64,000 bases of DNA from Marinobacterium lacunae (GTDB taxonomy: Bacteria; Pseudomonadota; Gammaproteobacteria; Pseudomonadales; Balneatricaceae): assembly GCF_000705555.1 (NCBI RefSeq), contig NZ_JMQN01000040.1, forward strand, positions 1 to 64,000. Direction: 5' to 3'. This document shows positions 28,805-36,847 of the stretch, one piece after another. The translations under genes and the position numbers were made by a program. The notes beneath the pieces were generated by a model. It saw only the letters and a program-made list of their open reading frames with translations, did no database searches and had not been told where the DNA came from. How positions within the stretch are numbered: the stretch's first letter is position 1; each line of letters starts with the position of its first letter.

Positions 28805-29430
28805 GTAGCTATGCTGAAACTTTAGAAAATGATCTGAGTTGGAGAGAAGCGGAGCTCGTTTCTCTAAAAAGGCTCACAATAAACAATGACAACAATGAAG
28901 TTGTTTATAGAGCAATGTTGAGAGCATGCTGGGCTTTACTTTACGCTCATTTCGAGGGTTTTACCAAGTTCACATGGGATTTGCTATTAGATCATATTCA
29001 AGAAAGAAATATAAAAATATGTAATTTATCTGAAAAATTTAAAATTTTGGCGCTGACAGAAGCTTTTAACGGTATCAGACAAAATTCCAGTTCTGAAAAC
29101 ATTATGTCTTTTATTAACTCAGTACTACCTACATTAATGGAGAAGGCTGCCCGTTTTGATAACGCAAAATTAGAAACCAGTAGCAATCTATGGCCCAATG
29201 TATTTAGAGAAGAGTGTGAGAAAATTGGCATTAGGTCTGAAGAACTTGAAAACAACACCGTTAGAATAAAAGCTCTTGTAAGCCGAAGAAACGATATCGC
29301 TCATGGTAAAAAAATGATAATTAGATCAATCAATGAGTATAATGAATATGAGAGGGCAACTTTACTTGTCATGCATGACTTGGCTGTAAATATTATAGAA
29401 ATAATTGAAAGCTCTAAATTCAAAATATAG
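28801..29430 (+). CDS. MAE_28990/MAE_18760-type HEPN ribonuclease-like protein
   Basis: 209 residues, mostly helical. The N-terminal part has ACWALLYAHFEGFTKFTWDLL and the C-terminal part carries SRRNDIAHGK, the RxxxxH HEPN catalytic motif with an Asn/Asp pair in between. This arrangement matches the MAE_28990/MAE_18760 HEPN-like nucleases that are commonly annotated beside DUF262 genes. HEPN proteins often cleave RNA as toxins or abortive-infection effectors. Translation is coupled to the DUF262 gene by a four-base ATGA overlap. Codon usage is AT-rich like its partner. Confidence 0.85.
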   Translation: MSSYAETLENDLSWREAELVSLKRLTINNDNNEVVYRAMLRACWALLYAHFEGFTKFTWDLLLDHIQERNIKICNLSEKFKILALTEAFNGIRQNSSSENIMSFINSVLPTLMEKAARFDNAKLETSSNLWPNVFREECEKIGIRSEELENNTVRIKALVSRRNDIAHGKKMIIRSINEYNEYERATLLVMHDLAVNIIEIIESSKFKI

Positions 29431-29684
29431 ATATCTATATATTTAAACACAAGCCAATTATAAACTTTATTTACGGTTTATAAAGTAATAAATCCGCAAT
29501 AAGCTATTGATATAATTCTCATTAAAAATCTATATAAACCAATAGAGCACAGGACTCATAAGCGCACGAAAGGACACATGAATAGGATTCGGAATACACT
29601 ATATGAGGATAATCTACTCGATATTAGCAATAGTTTTTACCCTATCAGTAACAAGGATGAGATATAATCAATCTGTTAAAATAA
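29431..29684. other. AT-rich non-coding segment after the HEPN gene
   Basis: Low-GC sequence with no supported gene. A 56-codon frame (29603-29773) opens with a hydrophobic stretch but overlaps the integrase remnant in another frame and has no binding site, so it is not called. No T-tract hairpin was found for the cassette. Confidence 0.4.
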
Positions 29685-29911
29685 GTAAAAAATTCCTCAA
29701 AGAATCGAATTATAACGTTCAACAAGGCCTTGAAAGCATCAGGTATCGTATTGCTGAAAGGACAGCGGACTAATGTTCTACGCCATACCTTTGCAAGTCA
29801 CTTCATCATGAACGGGGAAATGTGCTGACACTTCAGAAGATCCTCGGCCACCAGTCAATACCGGTGACGATGCGTTACGCGCATTTATCTCCAGAGCATC
29901 TGCAGCTTTAA
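29685..29911 (+). pseudogene. C-terminal remnant of a phage-type tyrosine integrase
   Basis: Translation from about 29720 gives FNKALKASGIVLLKGQRTNV, then VLRHTFASHFIMNG with the catalytic Arg-His pair. A one-base deletion in a GGGG run (about 29814-29817) shifts the frame. After it comes NVLTLQKILGHQSIPVTMRY and AHLSPEHLQL before TAA at 29909-29911, including LGH and the nucleophile Tyr. This matches the C-terminus of P2-like integrases. Everything upstream of the C-terminal catalytic part is missing. It suggests the DUF262-HEPN insert arrived on an integrative element. Confidence 0.85.
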
Positions 29912-30582
29912 CCAACTTTAAGTAAAACTGATTCGCTCAGGTGTTCAGGTGGTCGCTTGTGCCGACTGCTGTTGATCTCTGTATCCGATTCGAAAACCTC
30001 AAGGTCGACAGGTAGCATGGGCTGAAGCAGATCGGTTAGGTCTTTACCTTCGATCTCAGGGTCCAACCAACGATTTAAGGCGTCGTAGGGCAACATGACC
30101 GGTTGCCGATTGTGGATCTGGCGAAACGCGGGAACCGCGTCAGTTGTAATTATCGCGCAGCTATAGAAGCTTTCAGCCCCCTTTCCCCACCTGTCCCAGA
30201 GGCCCGCAAAGGCAAAAGCACTGTCCTTGGGTTGTATATCGTAAGGGATCTTATGACCCTCTTCGACCATCCACTCGATAAACGACGAGGCGGGTACTAT
30301 ACAGCGCTGATGCTTGAATGGGCCTCTAAACGCCCGGCTGGATCCGAGTGTCTCAGCTCTGGCATTGAACATCGAGTACTGAGTGCTAGGCTCCTTTACC
30401 CAGCTTGGGACCAACCACCAGCGCATATGCCTAAGTCTGGGTATGCCGTCTTCAATGAGGATGACTTGAACGTCTTCAGTCGGCGCGATGTTGTAGTGTG
30501 TTTCCAGCCGGGTACTGATGCCGAGGACGTCGAGAAGTCCCTGGGTATGTGGGTCATCAATGACGTTATAGCGCCCGCACAT
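29908..30582 (-). CDS. SRAP-domain protein (YedK/HMCES-type abasic-site shield)
   Basis: 224 residues from ATG at 30582, giving MCGRYN; Cys2 becomes the N-terminal nucleophile that forms a thiazolidine with abasic DNA, so longer frames are rejected. Other family motifs are HYNIAPTEDVQV, RWWLVPSW, FNARAETLG, RCIVPASSFIEW, AFAGLWDRW and HNRQPVML, where the usual HxRMP reads HNRQP. The protein protects single-stranded DNA abasic sites. Its stop codon overlaps the integrase remnant stop (TTAA), so its C-terminal tail may have been altered when the element inserted. Confidence 0.92.
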   Translation of the reverse strand: MCGRYNVIDDPHTQGLLDVLGISTRLETHYNIAPTEDVQVILIEDGIPRLRHMRWWLVPSWVKEPSTQYSMFNARAETLGSSRAFRGPFKHQRCIVPASSFIEWMVEEGHKIPYDIQPKDSAFAFAGLWDRWGKGAESFYSCAIITTDAVPAFRQIHNRQPVMLPYDALNRWLDPEIEGKDLTDLLQPMLPVDLEVFESDTEINSSRHKRPPEHLSESVLLKVG

Positions 30583-30837
30583 GATCGGTCTCTGTTTTAG
30601 ACAGCCTATATAGAGGTTAGCGGATAGCGATAGGGTCGCCAACGAGGCGATCAACTATGTTTAGAGCTGCGTGGACAAGCAAGAAAACGAGACGCACAAA
30701 GCATTTTAGGGCTGTACAGCACAGGCTGGTTAGCCTTCGAAGATGAGCAAAAAAACGGCGTAGCCGGCTAAAAATATAGGAAAATGGAAATTTTATAGGA
30801 ATCGCTAACAACGAAGCGCCTGTAAGACATTGATTAA
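30583..30837. other. Spacer between the SRAP gene and tRNA-Thr
   Basis: No supported gene. A 64-codon minus-strand frame (30617-30811) was judged spurious. No copy of the tRNA 3' end that would mark an attachment site was found here or further left. Confidence 0.35.
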
Positions 30838-30913
<76 letters not shown>

Positions 30914-31087
30914 GGGATGGACGCGTAGAGATGCGTCCGCGGATGCAACGGATATTAGCAATCACCTAAGTGGCCCGACAAGCTTCCTGCTTGAGCTGAA
31001 GACTATAACCTTCTACTTTATAAGGATTCATGAATACACCGCTGTAGAATCCAATCCGCAACAATAATAAGACTGGGGTAAGGCGTA

Positions 31088-32200
31088 ATGGGGACACCGG
31101 GGTTTCTGCCAATAGAGCGGTTTCAATCGCTGATCGATACCTTGACCGATGACGGCTTCAGGTGCGTTGCCCCTCAAGTACGTGACGGCGCCATACTGTA
31201 CGACACCCTCACCGGCGTACAGCAGCTGCCCAAAGGCGTACATCAAGAGCAGTCCAACGGGCGTTACCGCCTGCACAACACAGACTCTCCTCGTTACTTT
31301 TCATGGGCCAACGGCCCGCAGGCCATCAAGCCGCTGACATTCGCGCCACGCGAAGACCTTTGGTATGCCGAGGTTAACAGCGACGGAAACCTTAAGTTTT
31401 ATCAGGCTCCCACCGAATCGGAACCTGTCGCCGTAATCGGTGTGCGCGCCTGCGATCTGGCGGCGCTGGCGCTTCAGGACAAACACTTTCTAAACGCCTT
31501 TCCCGATCCCTACTATGAAGCGCGACGCAAGCGTCTGCTGCTGATTGCCGTTAACTGCACCCATGCCGCTGATACCTGCTTTTGTGCCGATACCGGCGAT
31601 GGGCCTGAGGTGCAATCCGGCTATGACTTGTCGCTGCATGAAACCGACAGCGGCTATTTCGTAACAGCGGGCACGCTGGCCGGCGAGATGCTGATGCACC
31701 GCTTGCCGCTGGAGCCCGGGGATGACGCCCTCTATAGCGATGCACGCAACGAGGTAAGCCATGCCGGCGAGAGCCAGCGCCGACGCCTGCCACAGCAGGA
31801 TATTCAAGAGCTGCTGTTCAGCAACCTTGACCATCCACAGTGGCAAGCTGTAGCGGAGCGCTGCCTGAGTTGCGGAAACTGCACCCAGGTCTGCCCCACC
31901 TGTTTCTGCCACAGCGAGAACGAAGTGCCGTCCACGTCAGGCCAGAGCACTGCACACCAACGCCAGTGGGACTCCTGTTTTACGCCGGGCCACAGCTATA
32001 TCCATGGCATCACGCTACGAAAGGATACCGCCAGTCGCTACCGCCAGTGGCTCACGCACAAGTTCGGCAGCTGGCAGTCGCAATATGATCGCAGCGGCTG
32101 CGTCGGTTGCGGCCGATGCATCAGCTGGTGCCCGGTCGGTATCGACCCCACCGAAGAGATTCTGCAGATCAGCCAGTCCCCTACCGGAGAGCAGGCATGA
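31088..32200 (+). CDS. hydB: Group 3b [NiFe] hydrogenase (sulfhydrogenase) beta subunit, iron-sulfur
   Basis: 370 residues. The N-terminal two thirds match the HydB/HyhB-type domain (AVIGVRACDLAALALQD, CTHAADTCFC). The C-terminus carries two [4Fe-4S] motifs, CLSCGNCTQVCPTCFC (about residues 259-274) and CVGCGRCISWCPVGID (about residues 338-353). It conducts electrons between the small subunit and the flavin subunit. It is the first gene of an operon in the order beta, gamma, delta, alpha, protease, the same order as hydBGDA of Pyrococcus. TAAGGCG precedes the ATG. The stop overlaps the next start. Confidence 0.9.
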   Translation: MGTPGFLPIERFQSLIDTLTDDGFRCVAPQVRDGAILYDTLTGVQQLPKGVHQEQSNGRYRLHNTDSPRYFSWANGPQAIKPLTFAPREDLWYAEVNSDGNLKFYQAPTESEPVAVIGVRACDLAALALQDKHFLNAFPDPYYEARRKRLLLIAVNCTHAADTCFCADTGDGPEVQSGYDLSLHETDSGYFVTAGTLAGEMLMHRLPLEPGDDALYSDARNEVSHAGESQRRRLPQQDIQELLFSNLDHPQWQAVAERCLSCGNCTQVCPTCFCHSENEVPSTSGQSTAHQRQWDSCFTPGHSYIHGITLRKDTASRYRQWLTHKFGSWQSQYDRSGCVGCGRCISWCPVGIDPTEEILQISQSPTGEQA

Positions 32201-33042
32201 TCAACCCTTACCTCCCTCTCGAAGCGGAAGTGGTCGAACGGATCCAGGAGACGCCAACAATCGTGACCTTGCGCCTGCGATTGACCGACCCGGATGCTCG
32301 CCACCGATTTTACTGTGCCCCGGGGCAGTTCAATATGCTCTATCTGTATGGCGTGGGCGAGGTGCCGATCTCCATCAAATCGGGGCCCCAGAGTTTTCTC
32401 GATCAGACACTGCTACTGGACCACACCATTCGCGCCGTTGGCAGGGTGACCCGCGCACTGGTCAAGCTTGAGCCCGGCGACAAACTCGGGGTACGCGGAC
32501 CCTACGGCCGGGGCTGGCCGCTGAATCAGGCAGGCGGCAAGGACGTCCATATCATCACGGGGGGCCTTGGCTGCGCACCGGCTGTGTCCGTTGTACATGA
32601 ACTGCTTCGCCAACGAAGCCTCTATGGCCGAATCTCCATCGTTCAGGGCGTTAAACATTCCGACGATCTTATTTGGCGAGACCAGTACGAGCACTGGGCC
32701 AAGCAACCTGACACACATGTCCTGCTCGCCGCCGACCAGGCCGATGCGAGCTGGCGTTGGCATACCGGCATGGTGACCGGGCTGCTCGATCAGCTGGCGC
32801 TCGATACAACTCGATCGCTGGCGATGCTCTGCGGCCCTGAGCCGATGATGAGAGCCTCGGCGGAGCGGCTGATAGAGCTCGGTCTCGCGCCTGAGCAGAT
32901 CTGGCTCAGCATGGAGCGTAATATGCAGTGTGCCATCGGCCATTGCGGGCATTGCCAGTTCGGAGCCGCTTTCGTGTGCAAGGATGGCCCGGTATTCAAC
33001 TATCCAGCTGTTCGGGCGCTGCTCGGTACCCGGGGGTTCTGA
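32197..33042 (+). CDS. hydG: Group 3b hydrogenase gamma subunit, FAD/NAD(P)-binding reductase
   Basis: 281 residues from ATG at 32197, overlapping the hydB stop (ATGA); the longer frame is not used. It is a ferredoxin-NADP reductase-type protein: FAD site YCAPGQFNMLYL with PISIKSG, pyridine-nucleotide motif ITGGLGCAPAVSVVHEL, and CGPEPMM. The C-terminal [2Fe-2S] motif is CAIGHCGHC plus a downstream Cys in FVCKDGPVF. It links the hydrogenase to NAD(P)+/NAD(P)H in the cytoplasm. Its stop shares one base with the next start (TGATG). Confidence 0.92.
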   Translation: MINPYLPLEAEVVERIQETPTIVTLRLRLTDPDARHRFYCAPGQFNMLYLYGVGEVPISIKSGPQSFLDQTLLLDHTIRAVGRVTRALVKLEPGDKLGVRGPYGRGWPLNQAGGKDVHIITGGLGCAPAVSVVHELLRQRSLYGRISIVQGVKHSDDLIWRDQYEHWAKQPDTHVLLAADQADASWRWHTGMVTGLLDQLALDTTRSLAMLCGPEPMMRASAERLIELGLAPEQIWLSMERNMQCAIGHCGHCQFGAAFVCKDGPVFNYPAVRALLGTRGF

Positions 33043-33851
33043 TGAGTACGACGGTTAAACCGCGAATAGCGGTGCACAAGTTCAGCTCCTGCGACGGCTG
33101 CCAACTCGCCTTCCTGAACCTTGGCGGCGAGTTGATAGAGCTGACGAGGCGTGTCGACATAAGGCACTTTCTGGAGGCGGGCCTCGATGACCCCGACGCC
33201 GACGTCGATATCGCCTTTGTCGAGGGCAGTCTGTCGACGCAGGATGAGATCGAACGCATTCACAGGGTGCGCAAGCATAGCCGCTACCTGATCAGCATCG
33301 GCGCCTGCGCCACATCCGGCGGGCTGCAAGCGCTACGCAACCTTGATAACCAGCACGACCAATGGCGAGATGCCATCTACGCCAAGCCCGAGTTCATCAA
33401 AACGCTAAACCATGCCCGCCCCATCGCCGATGAGGTGAGAGTCGATTTCGAGCTTTGGGGGTGCCCTATCAACAGCCGCCAGCTGCTTGCCGCCGTCAAC
33501 TCGCTCCTGTTTGGCGTTCCGCCAATCGAGGAGCGGGACAAGGTGTGTATGGAGTGCAAACGCCAGCAGCGCGTTTGCGTGATGGTCACCGACAACAAAC
33601 CCTGCCTCGGCCCTGTTACGCGCACCGGATGCGGAGCACTCTGCCCAAGCTTCGGCCGGGACTGTTACGGTTGCTATGGCCCCTCGGACAACCCCAACAC
33701 TGAGAGTCTCAGTAAGCGATTTGCTGGGCTCGGATTGATGCCGGACGCGGTGGCACGACGCTTTCTGATGATCAACAGCGCAGCGCCAGCATTTCACGAT
33801 GCCGGGCTGATCGCCCGGAGTACAGACACGGGAGACGGTGACAATGGCTGA
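33042..33851 (+). CDS. hydD: Group 3b [NiFe] hydrogenase small (delta) subunit
   Basis: 269 residues from ATG at 33042, coupled to hydG. The proximal [4Fe-4S] cluster cysteines are in FSSCDGCQLAFLNL (about residues 14-24), SIGACATSGGLQ and LWGCPINSRQ. A distal cysteine-rich region follows, with CMECKRQQRVC, KPCLGPVTRTGCGALCP and DCYGCYGP. The lack of a twin-arginine signal fits a cytoplasmic bidirectional group 3 enzyme rather than a periplasmic uptake enzyme. It forms the catalytic dimer with the large subunit encoded directly after it (8-base overlap with that gene's start). Confidence 0.93.
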   Translation: MSTTVKPRIAVHKFSSCDGCQLAFLNLGGELIELTRRVDIRHFLEAGLDDPDADVDIAFVEGSLSTQDEIERIHRVRKHSRYLISIGACATSGGLQALRNLDNQHDQWRDAIYAKPEFIKTLNHARPIADEVRVDFELWGCPINSRQLLAAVNSLLFGVPPIEERDKVCMECKRQQRVCVMVTDNKPCLGPVTRTGCGALCPSFGRDCYGCYGPSDNPNTESLSKRFAGLGLMPDAVARRFLMINSAAPAFHDAGLIARSTDTGDGDNG

Positions 33852-35145
33852 GTCACGCCGGATTCGCATCGACGTTCCCGCCCTCACCCGCGTCGAGGGC
33901 GAGGGCTCGTTAAAGCTCAGCATTGAACAAGGGCAGATAACACAGCTGCAACTCTCGATATTCGAGCCCCCGCGCTACTTCGAGAAGTTTCTCGAAGGCC
34001 GGGCGTATCATGAAGTGCCTGACATCGTGGCCCGTATCTGCGGTATCTGCCCGGTGGCCTATCAGATGACCGCCGTGCAGGCCCTCGAACAAGCCTTTGA
34101 TTTCACCCCGTCGGACTGGGTTCGACGCATGCGCCGACTGTTTTACTGCGGCGAATGGATTCAAAGCCACGCGCTGCACATCCACCTTTTGGCCCTGCCC
34201 GATTACCTCGGCTTTGACAGCGCCATCGCAATGGCGGAACAGTATCCGGCGCAGGTCCAAAGAGGGCTGGAACTGCAGGCGCTCGGCAACACGATCATCA
34301 AGCTGTTTGGTGGCCGCTCGGTGCACCCCGTCGGCGCTCGGGTTGGCGGGTTTCATCATGCACCGACGGATGCCGACATCAAACGGCTGAACACGCAATT
34401 GGAAAAGGCCCGGGACAGTGCCCGCGCGCTGACAAACTGGTGCGCGCAACTGCCGGTCCCGCAGGATGATGACAGCTTCATCAACGTCGCGCTCAAACAC
34501 GAAAGCGAATATCCGCTATATGAGGGCACACTGGCCGGCTCGGATGGCTTGTCCATCACGGCACAGGAGTGGGAGCAGTACTTCGAAGAGACCCATGCGC
34601 CACACTCAACTGCGCTGTGGTCACTCTATCAGGGAGCGCCCTATCTGGTCGGGCCATTGGCGCGGCTCAACCTGAACCGGGAGAGATTACCCGCCGAAAT
34701 CGCCGACAACCTGAACAACACCGGCATCGCCTTTCCAAGTCGCAACATGTTCCACAGCATGCTTGCCCGCGCCGTGGAGATTGAACTGGCGATACACGAA
34801 GCACTGGAACTCACAGCAGCCTACAGCGTGCCAGAGCGCCCCTTTGACGACGTTATACCTCGGGCAGGTATCGGTTTCGGCGCGACAGAAGCCCCTCGCG
34901 GGCTGCTTTGGCATCGCTATGAAACAGACGAAAACGGGCTGATCAAGCATGCGCGCATCGTCCCTCCCACGAGCCAGAACCAGGCAAGAATAGAACAGGA
35001 CCTGCACAACTCACTGCAGGCGTTTGGCCTTGAGCATCCGGACGATGCACTGCGCCTGCACTGTGAAAAGGTCATACGCAACTACGACCCCTGCATCTCG
35101 TGCGCGACTCACTTCCTGCAACTGGAGCTGGAGCGCCAGCCGTGA
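33844..35145 (+). CDS. hydA: Group 3b [NiFe] hydrogenase large (alpha) catalytic subunit
   Basis: 433 residues from ATG at 33844 with GGAG upstream. The nickel-ligand motifs are RICGICPVAYQM near residue 61 and DPCISCATH near residue 416. LTRVEGEGSLKL and EPPRYFEKFLEGR fit the group 3b branch. The chain ends ten residues after that histidine (FLQLELERQP), which is the C-terminal peptide expected to be removed by the protease encoded next. It catalyses reversible H2 oxidation with NAD(P). No hyp maturation genes occur in the window, so nickel insertion must be supplied from elsewhere. Confidence 0.95.
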   Translation: MAESRRIRIDVPALTRVEGEGSLKLSIEQGQITQLQLSIFEPPRYFEKFLEGRAYHEVPDIVARICGICPVAYQMTAVQALEQAFDFTPSDWVRRMRRLFYCGEWIQSHALHIHLLALPDYLGFDSAIAMAEQYPAQVQRGLELQALGNTIIKLFGGRSVHPVGARVGGFHHAPTDADIKRLNTQLEKARDSARALTNWCAQLPVPQDDDSFINVALKHESEYPLYEGTLAGSDGLSITAQEWEQYFEETHAPHSTALWSLYQGAPYLVGPLARLNLNRERLPAEIADNLNNTGIAFPSRNMFHSMLARAVEIELAIHEALELTAAYSVPERPFDDVIPRAGIGFGATEAPRGLLWHRYETDENGLIKHARIVPPTSQNQARIEQDLHNSLQAFGLEHPDDALRLHCEKVIRNYDPCISCATHFLQLELERQP

Positions 35146-35624
35146 AGCACGACCGACTGCAGATTATCGGGCTGGGCTCACCCGCGGGTGACGACCGATT
35201 AGGCTGGGAGGTGATTGAACGCTTGGAGGCGATACTGCCCGAAACAGCCGAATGCGACCTGACAGCGTACGACCGTCCCGGAGCAGGACTGATCAAACAT
35301 CTGGCCGAATATAAGCATTGCTGGCTGGTAGATGCACTATGGAGTGCGGATGACGAGCCGGGCGTCTACACCCGGCCTGATCTGGAAACTCTCAAACACG
35401 CGCGCACGGGCGTGGCGGGCTCACACGGCTTCGGCGTGGCCGATACTCTGATGCTTGCGAGCCGTCTGGGTGCGCTGCCTGATAGTCTCGAACTCCATTG
35501 CCTGACGATCAATTCGGCGGACCGTCTCGGTGAGCATCTGAGCCCGGCGATTGACGCAGGCGTTGACGGACTGGTGAAGCGCCTTTACCAGCGCCTTATA
35601 CAAAGCGTGGACCATTCGGTTTAA
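35142..35624 (+). CDS. [NiFe] hydrogenase maturation endopeptidase
   Basis: 160 residues from GTG at 35142, overlapping the hydA stop (GTGA); the frame back to 35100 lies within hydA. The motif GLGSPAGDDRLGWEVIERL is the nickel-sensing start of the HycI/HyaD family, where a conserved Asp contacts nickel. DALWSADDEPG and SHGFGVADTLMLA are further family positions. The enzyme removes the C-terminal tail of the large subunit after nickel insertion. The usual GN in GxGN is GS here, which is tolerated in several group 3 proteases. It closes the five-gene operon. Confidence 0.9.
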   Translation: MKHDRLQIIGLGSPAGDDRLGWEVIERLEAILPETAECDLTAYDRPGAGLIKHLAEYKHCWLVDALWSADDEPGVYTRPDLETLKHARTGVAGSHGFGVADTLMLASRLGALPDSLELHCLTINSADRLGEHLSPAIDAGVDGLVKRLYQRLIQSVDHSV

Positions 35625-35865
35625 ACCTCGGAGGTGACATACATTGTGGAAAACAGCAGAGGCGGACAGGAATGCCTTCTGAGTTACGCTAAATCCTGGG
35701 GAATACCTCTATGCGAGGCTAGGATGGCGTGCATTTTAGTCACTCATCACGAATTTACGAGTGAATAATTTGCAGGTAGATCTCTCACTACTTGAACAGT
35801 TTTTGCACGGTGTACAACCTGAGCCTCTAAACTGCTAGACTCCGATCAACGACGTTTTCTTCCCA

Positions 35866-35902
35866 GGCCGGTGAATGGCATTTTTGCCTCTCCGGCCATT
35901 TT
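35866..35902 (+). terminator. Probable terminator downstream of the hydrogenase operon
   Basis: Outer stem GGCCGG/CCGGCC and inner stem GGCA/TGCC with a T-rich loop, followed by ATTTTT. It sits about 240 bases after the protease stop and just before the convergent tetR-type stop. The internal asymmetry makes it imperfect. Confidence 0.55.
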
Positions 35903-35907
35903 TCTCT

Positions 35908-36546
35908 TTATCTTGCGGCCCCTTTAAGAAAGATCTCCACGCCTTGCGCCAGACTCTTGTTGGGTAGCTCCGGATCATACTCTAGACCCAACAATGCCTC
36001 GAAGTGCCAAGGCTGCTTGATCATCTCGACAAACTGAGCAGCGGCTATCGTGCAGCAGGCTATATTCAGACGCCCTTCGCTTTTCTGTCGCTTCAGGTAC
36101 TCGGTCAGCAGCTTGCGTACACGATCAGGGCCTGCGGTATAGAACAGCGTCTTGATCTGCTCACTCTCGTTACTGTTGTTCGACAACACCAAACGATGCA
36201 TGGCGATCGCCTGCGGCGTACTGATCATCTCAATAAAGCGCTGGCCAAACAGATAGAGTGTCGTGGCAGGATCATCACTCCACACCTTGTGTTCATCGAA
36301 ACTGGCAAACAGGTCATCGCAGGACTGTTGCATCATCGCTTCGAACAAGCCGAGCTTGTTGCCAAAGCAACGATACAGCGTGGTCATGGATCCGCCCGCC
36401 CGCTTCATGATGTCGCTTACCGATGCATTCTCGAAGCCCTGTTCAAGAAATACCTCTTTGGCCGCGTTGAGAATGCGCCGTCTGCGCTCCTCTCCTTTTG
36501 CCGTCAGCCCCTTGTCCAAGCACTCATGCTCAAGTGAATGGCTCAT
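35908..36546 (-). CDS. TetR/AcrR-family transcriptional regulator
   Basis: 212 residues from ATG at 36546 (GAGGG just upstream); 36594 is an alternative start. The N-terminal helix-turn-helix is RRRRILNAAKEVFLEQGFEN plus SVSDIMKRAGGSMTTLYRCF. The C-terminal ligand domain is helical and resembles AcrR/TetR C-terminal families with VEMIKQPWHFEALLG. It is divergent from the Bcr/CflA exporter, and a palindromic operator lies between them, so local autoregulation and control of the exporter are likely. The inducer is unknown. Confidence 0.9.
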   Translation of the reverse strand: MSHSLEHECLDKGLTAKGEERRRRILNAAKEVFLEQGFENASVSDIMKRAGGSMTTLYRCFGNKLGLFEAMMQQSCDDLFASFDEHKVWSDDPATTLYLFGQRFIEMISTPQAIAMHRLVLSNNSNESEQIKTLFYTAGPDRVRKLLTEYLKRQKSEGRLNIACCTIAAAQFVEMIKQPWHFEALLGLEYDPELPNKSLAQGVEIFLKGAAR

Positions 36547-36632
36547 CGACCCTCTACCCAATCTGCTGTTACTGAATACCTGTCCGACACGCAATTTCGG
36601 CGTGCAGAACGTCCGGGGTTGGACCCATACTT

Positions 36633-36656
36633 ATAATGTAATGTATATTACACTAT
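36633..36656. promoter_or_regulatory. Palindromic operator between tetR-type and bcr-type genes
   Basis: ATAATGTAAT, four bases (GTAT), then ATTACACTAT: nine of ten positions match across the dyad. It lies 87 bases before the regulator start and 192 bases before the exporter start. A TATAAT hexamer (36632-36637) overlaps the left arm, so a bound repressor would block a promoter here. The size and symmetry fit TetR-family operators. Confidence 0.7.
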
Positions 36657-36847
36657 ATTTTTTCATTCTCTCCCGCACGAACATCACCACCCTGGCCCGT
36701 TCCAGGTAACCATAGCGGCGTGAACAACTGCCAATATGTAGTGTGGAGAGTTTTTGACCCTGTTCCTGACCTGAAGTCTTGACCTGCCGACTGAGTGCCT
36801 AAACAAGCTGACTCAGTGTATTCGGCGTTAACGGAGCGACACCTTAT

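Noticed and set aside
29603-29773. 56-codon frame with a hydrophobic start after the HEPN gene
   Set aside because: It overlaps the integrase remnant in a different frame and lacks a binding site, so it is probably an accident of AT-rich sequence.
30592-30604. CTGT-N5-ACAG resembling a LexA box upstream of the SRAP gene
   Set aside because: A LexA box needs eight bases between the half-sites; here there are five.
30617-30811. 64-codon minus-strand frame between SRAP and tRNA-Thr
   Set aside because: No ribosome binding site, no family resemblance, biased composition.
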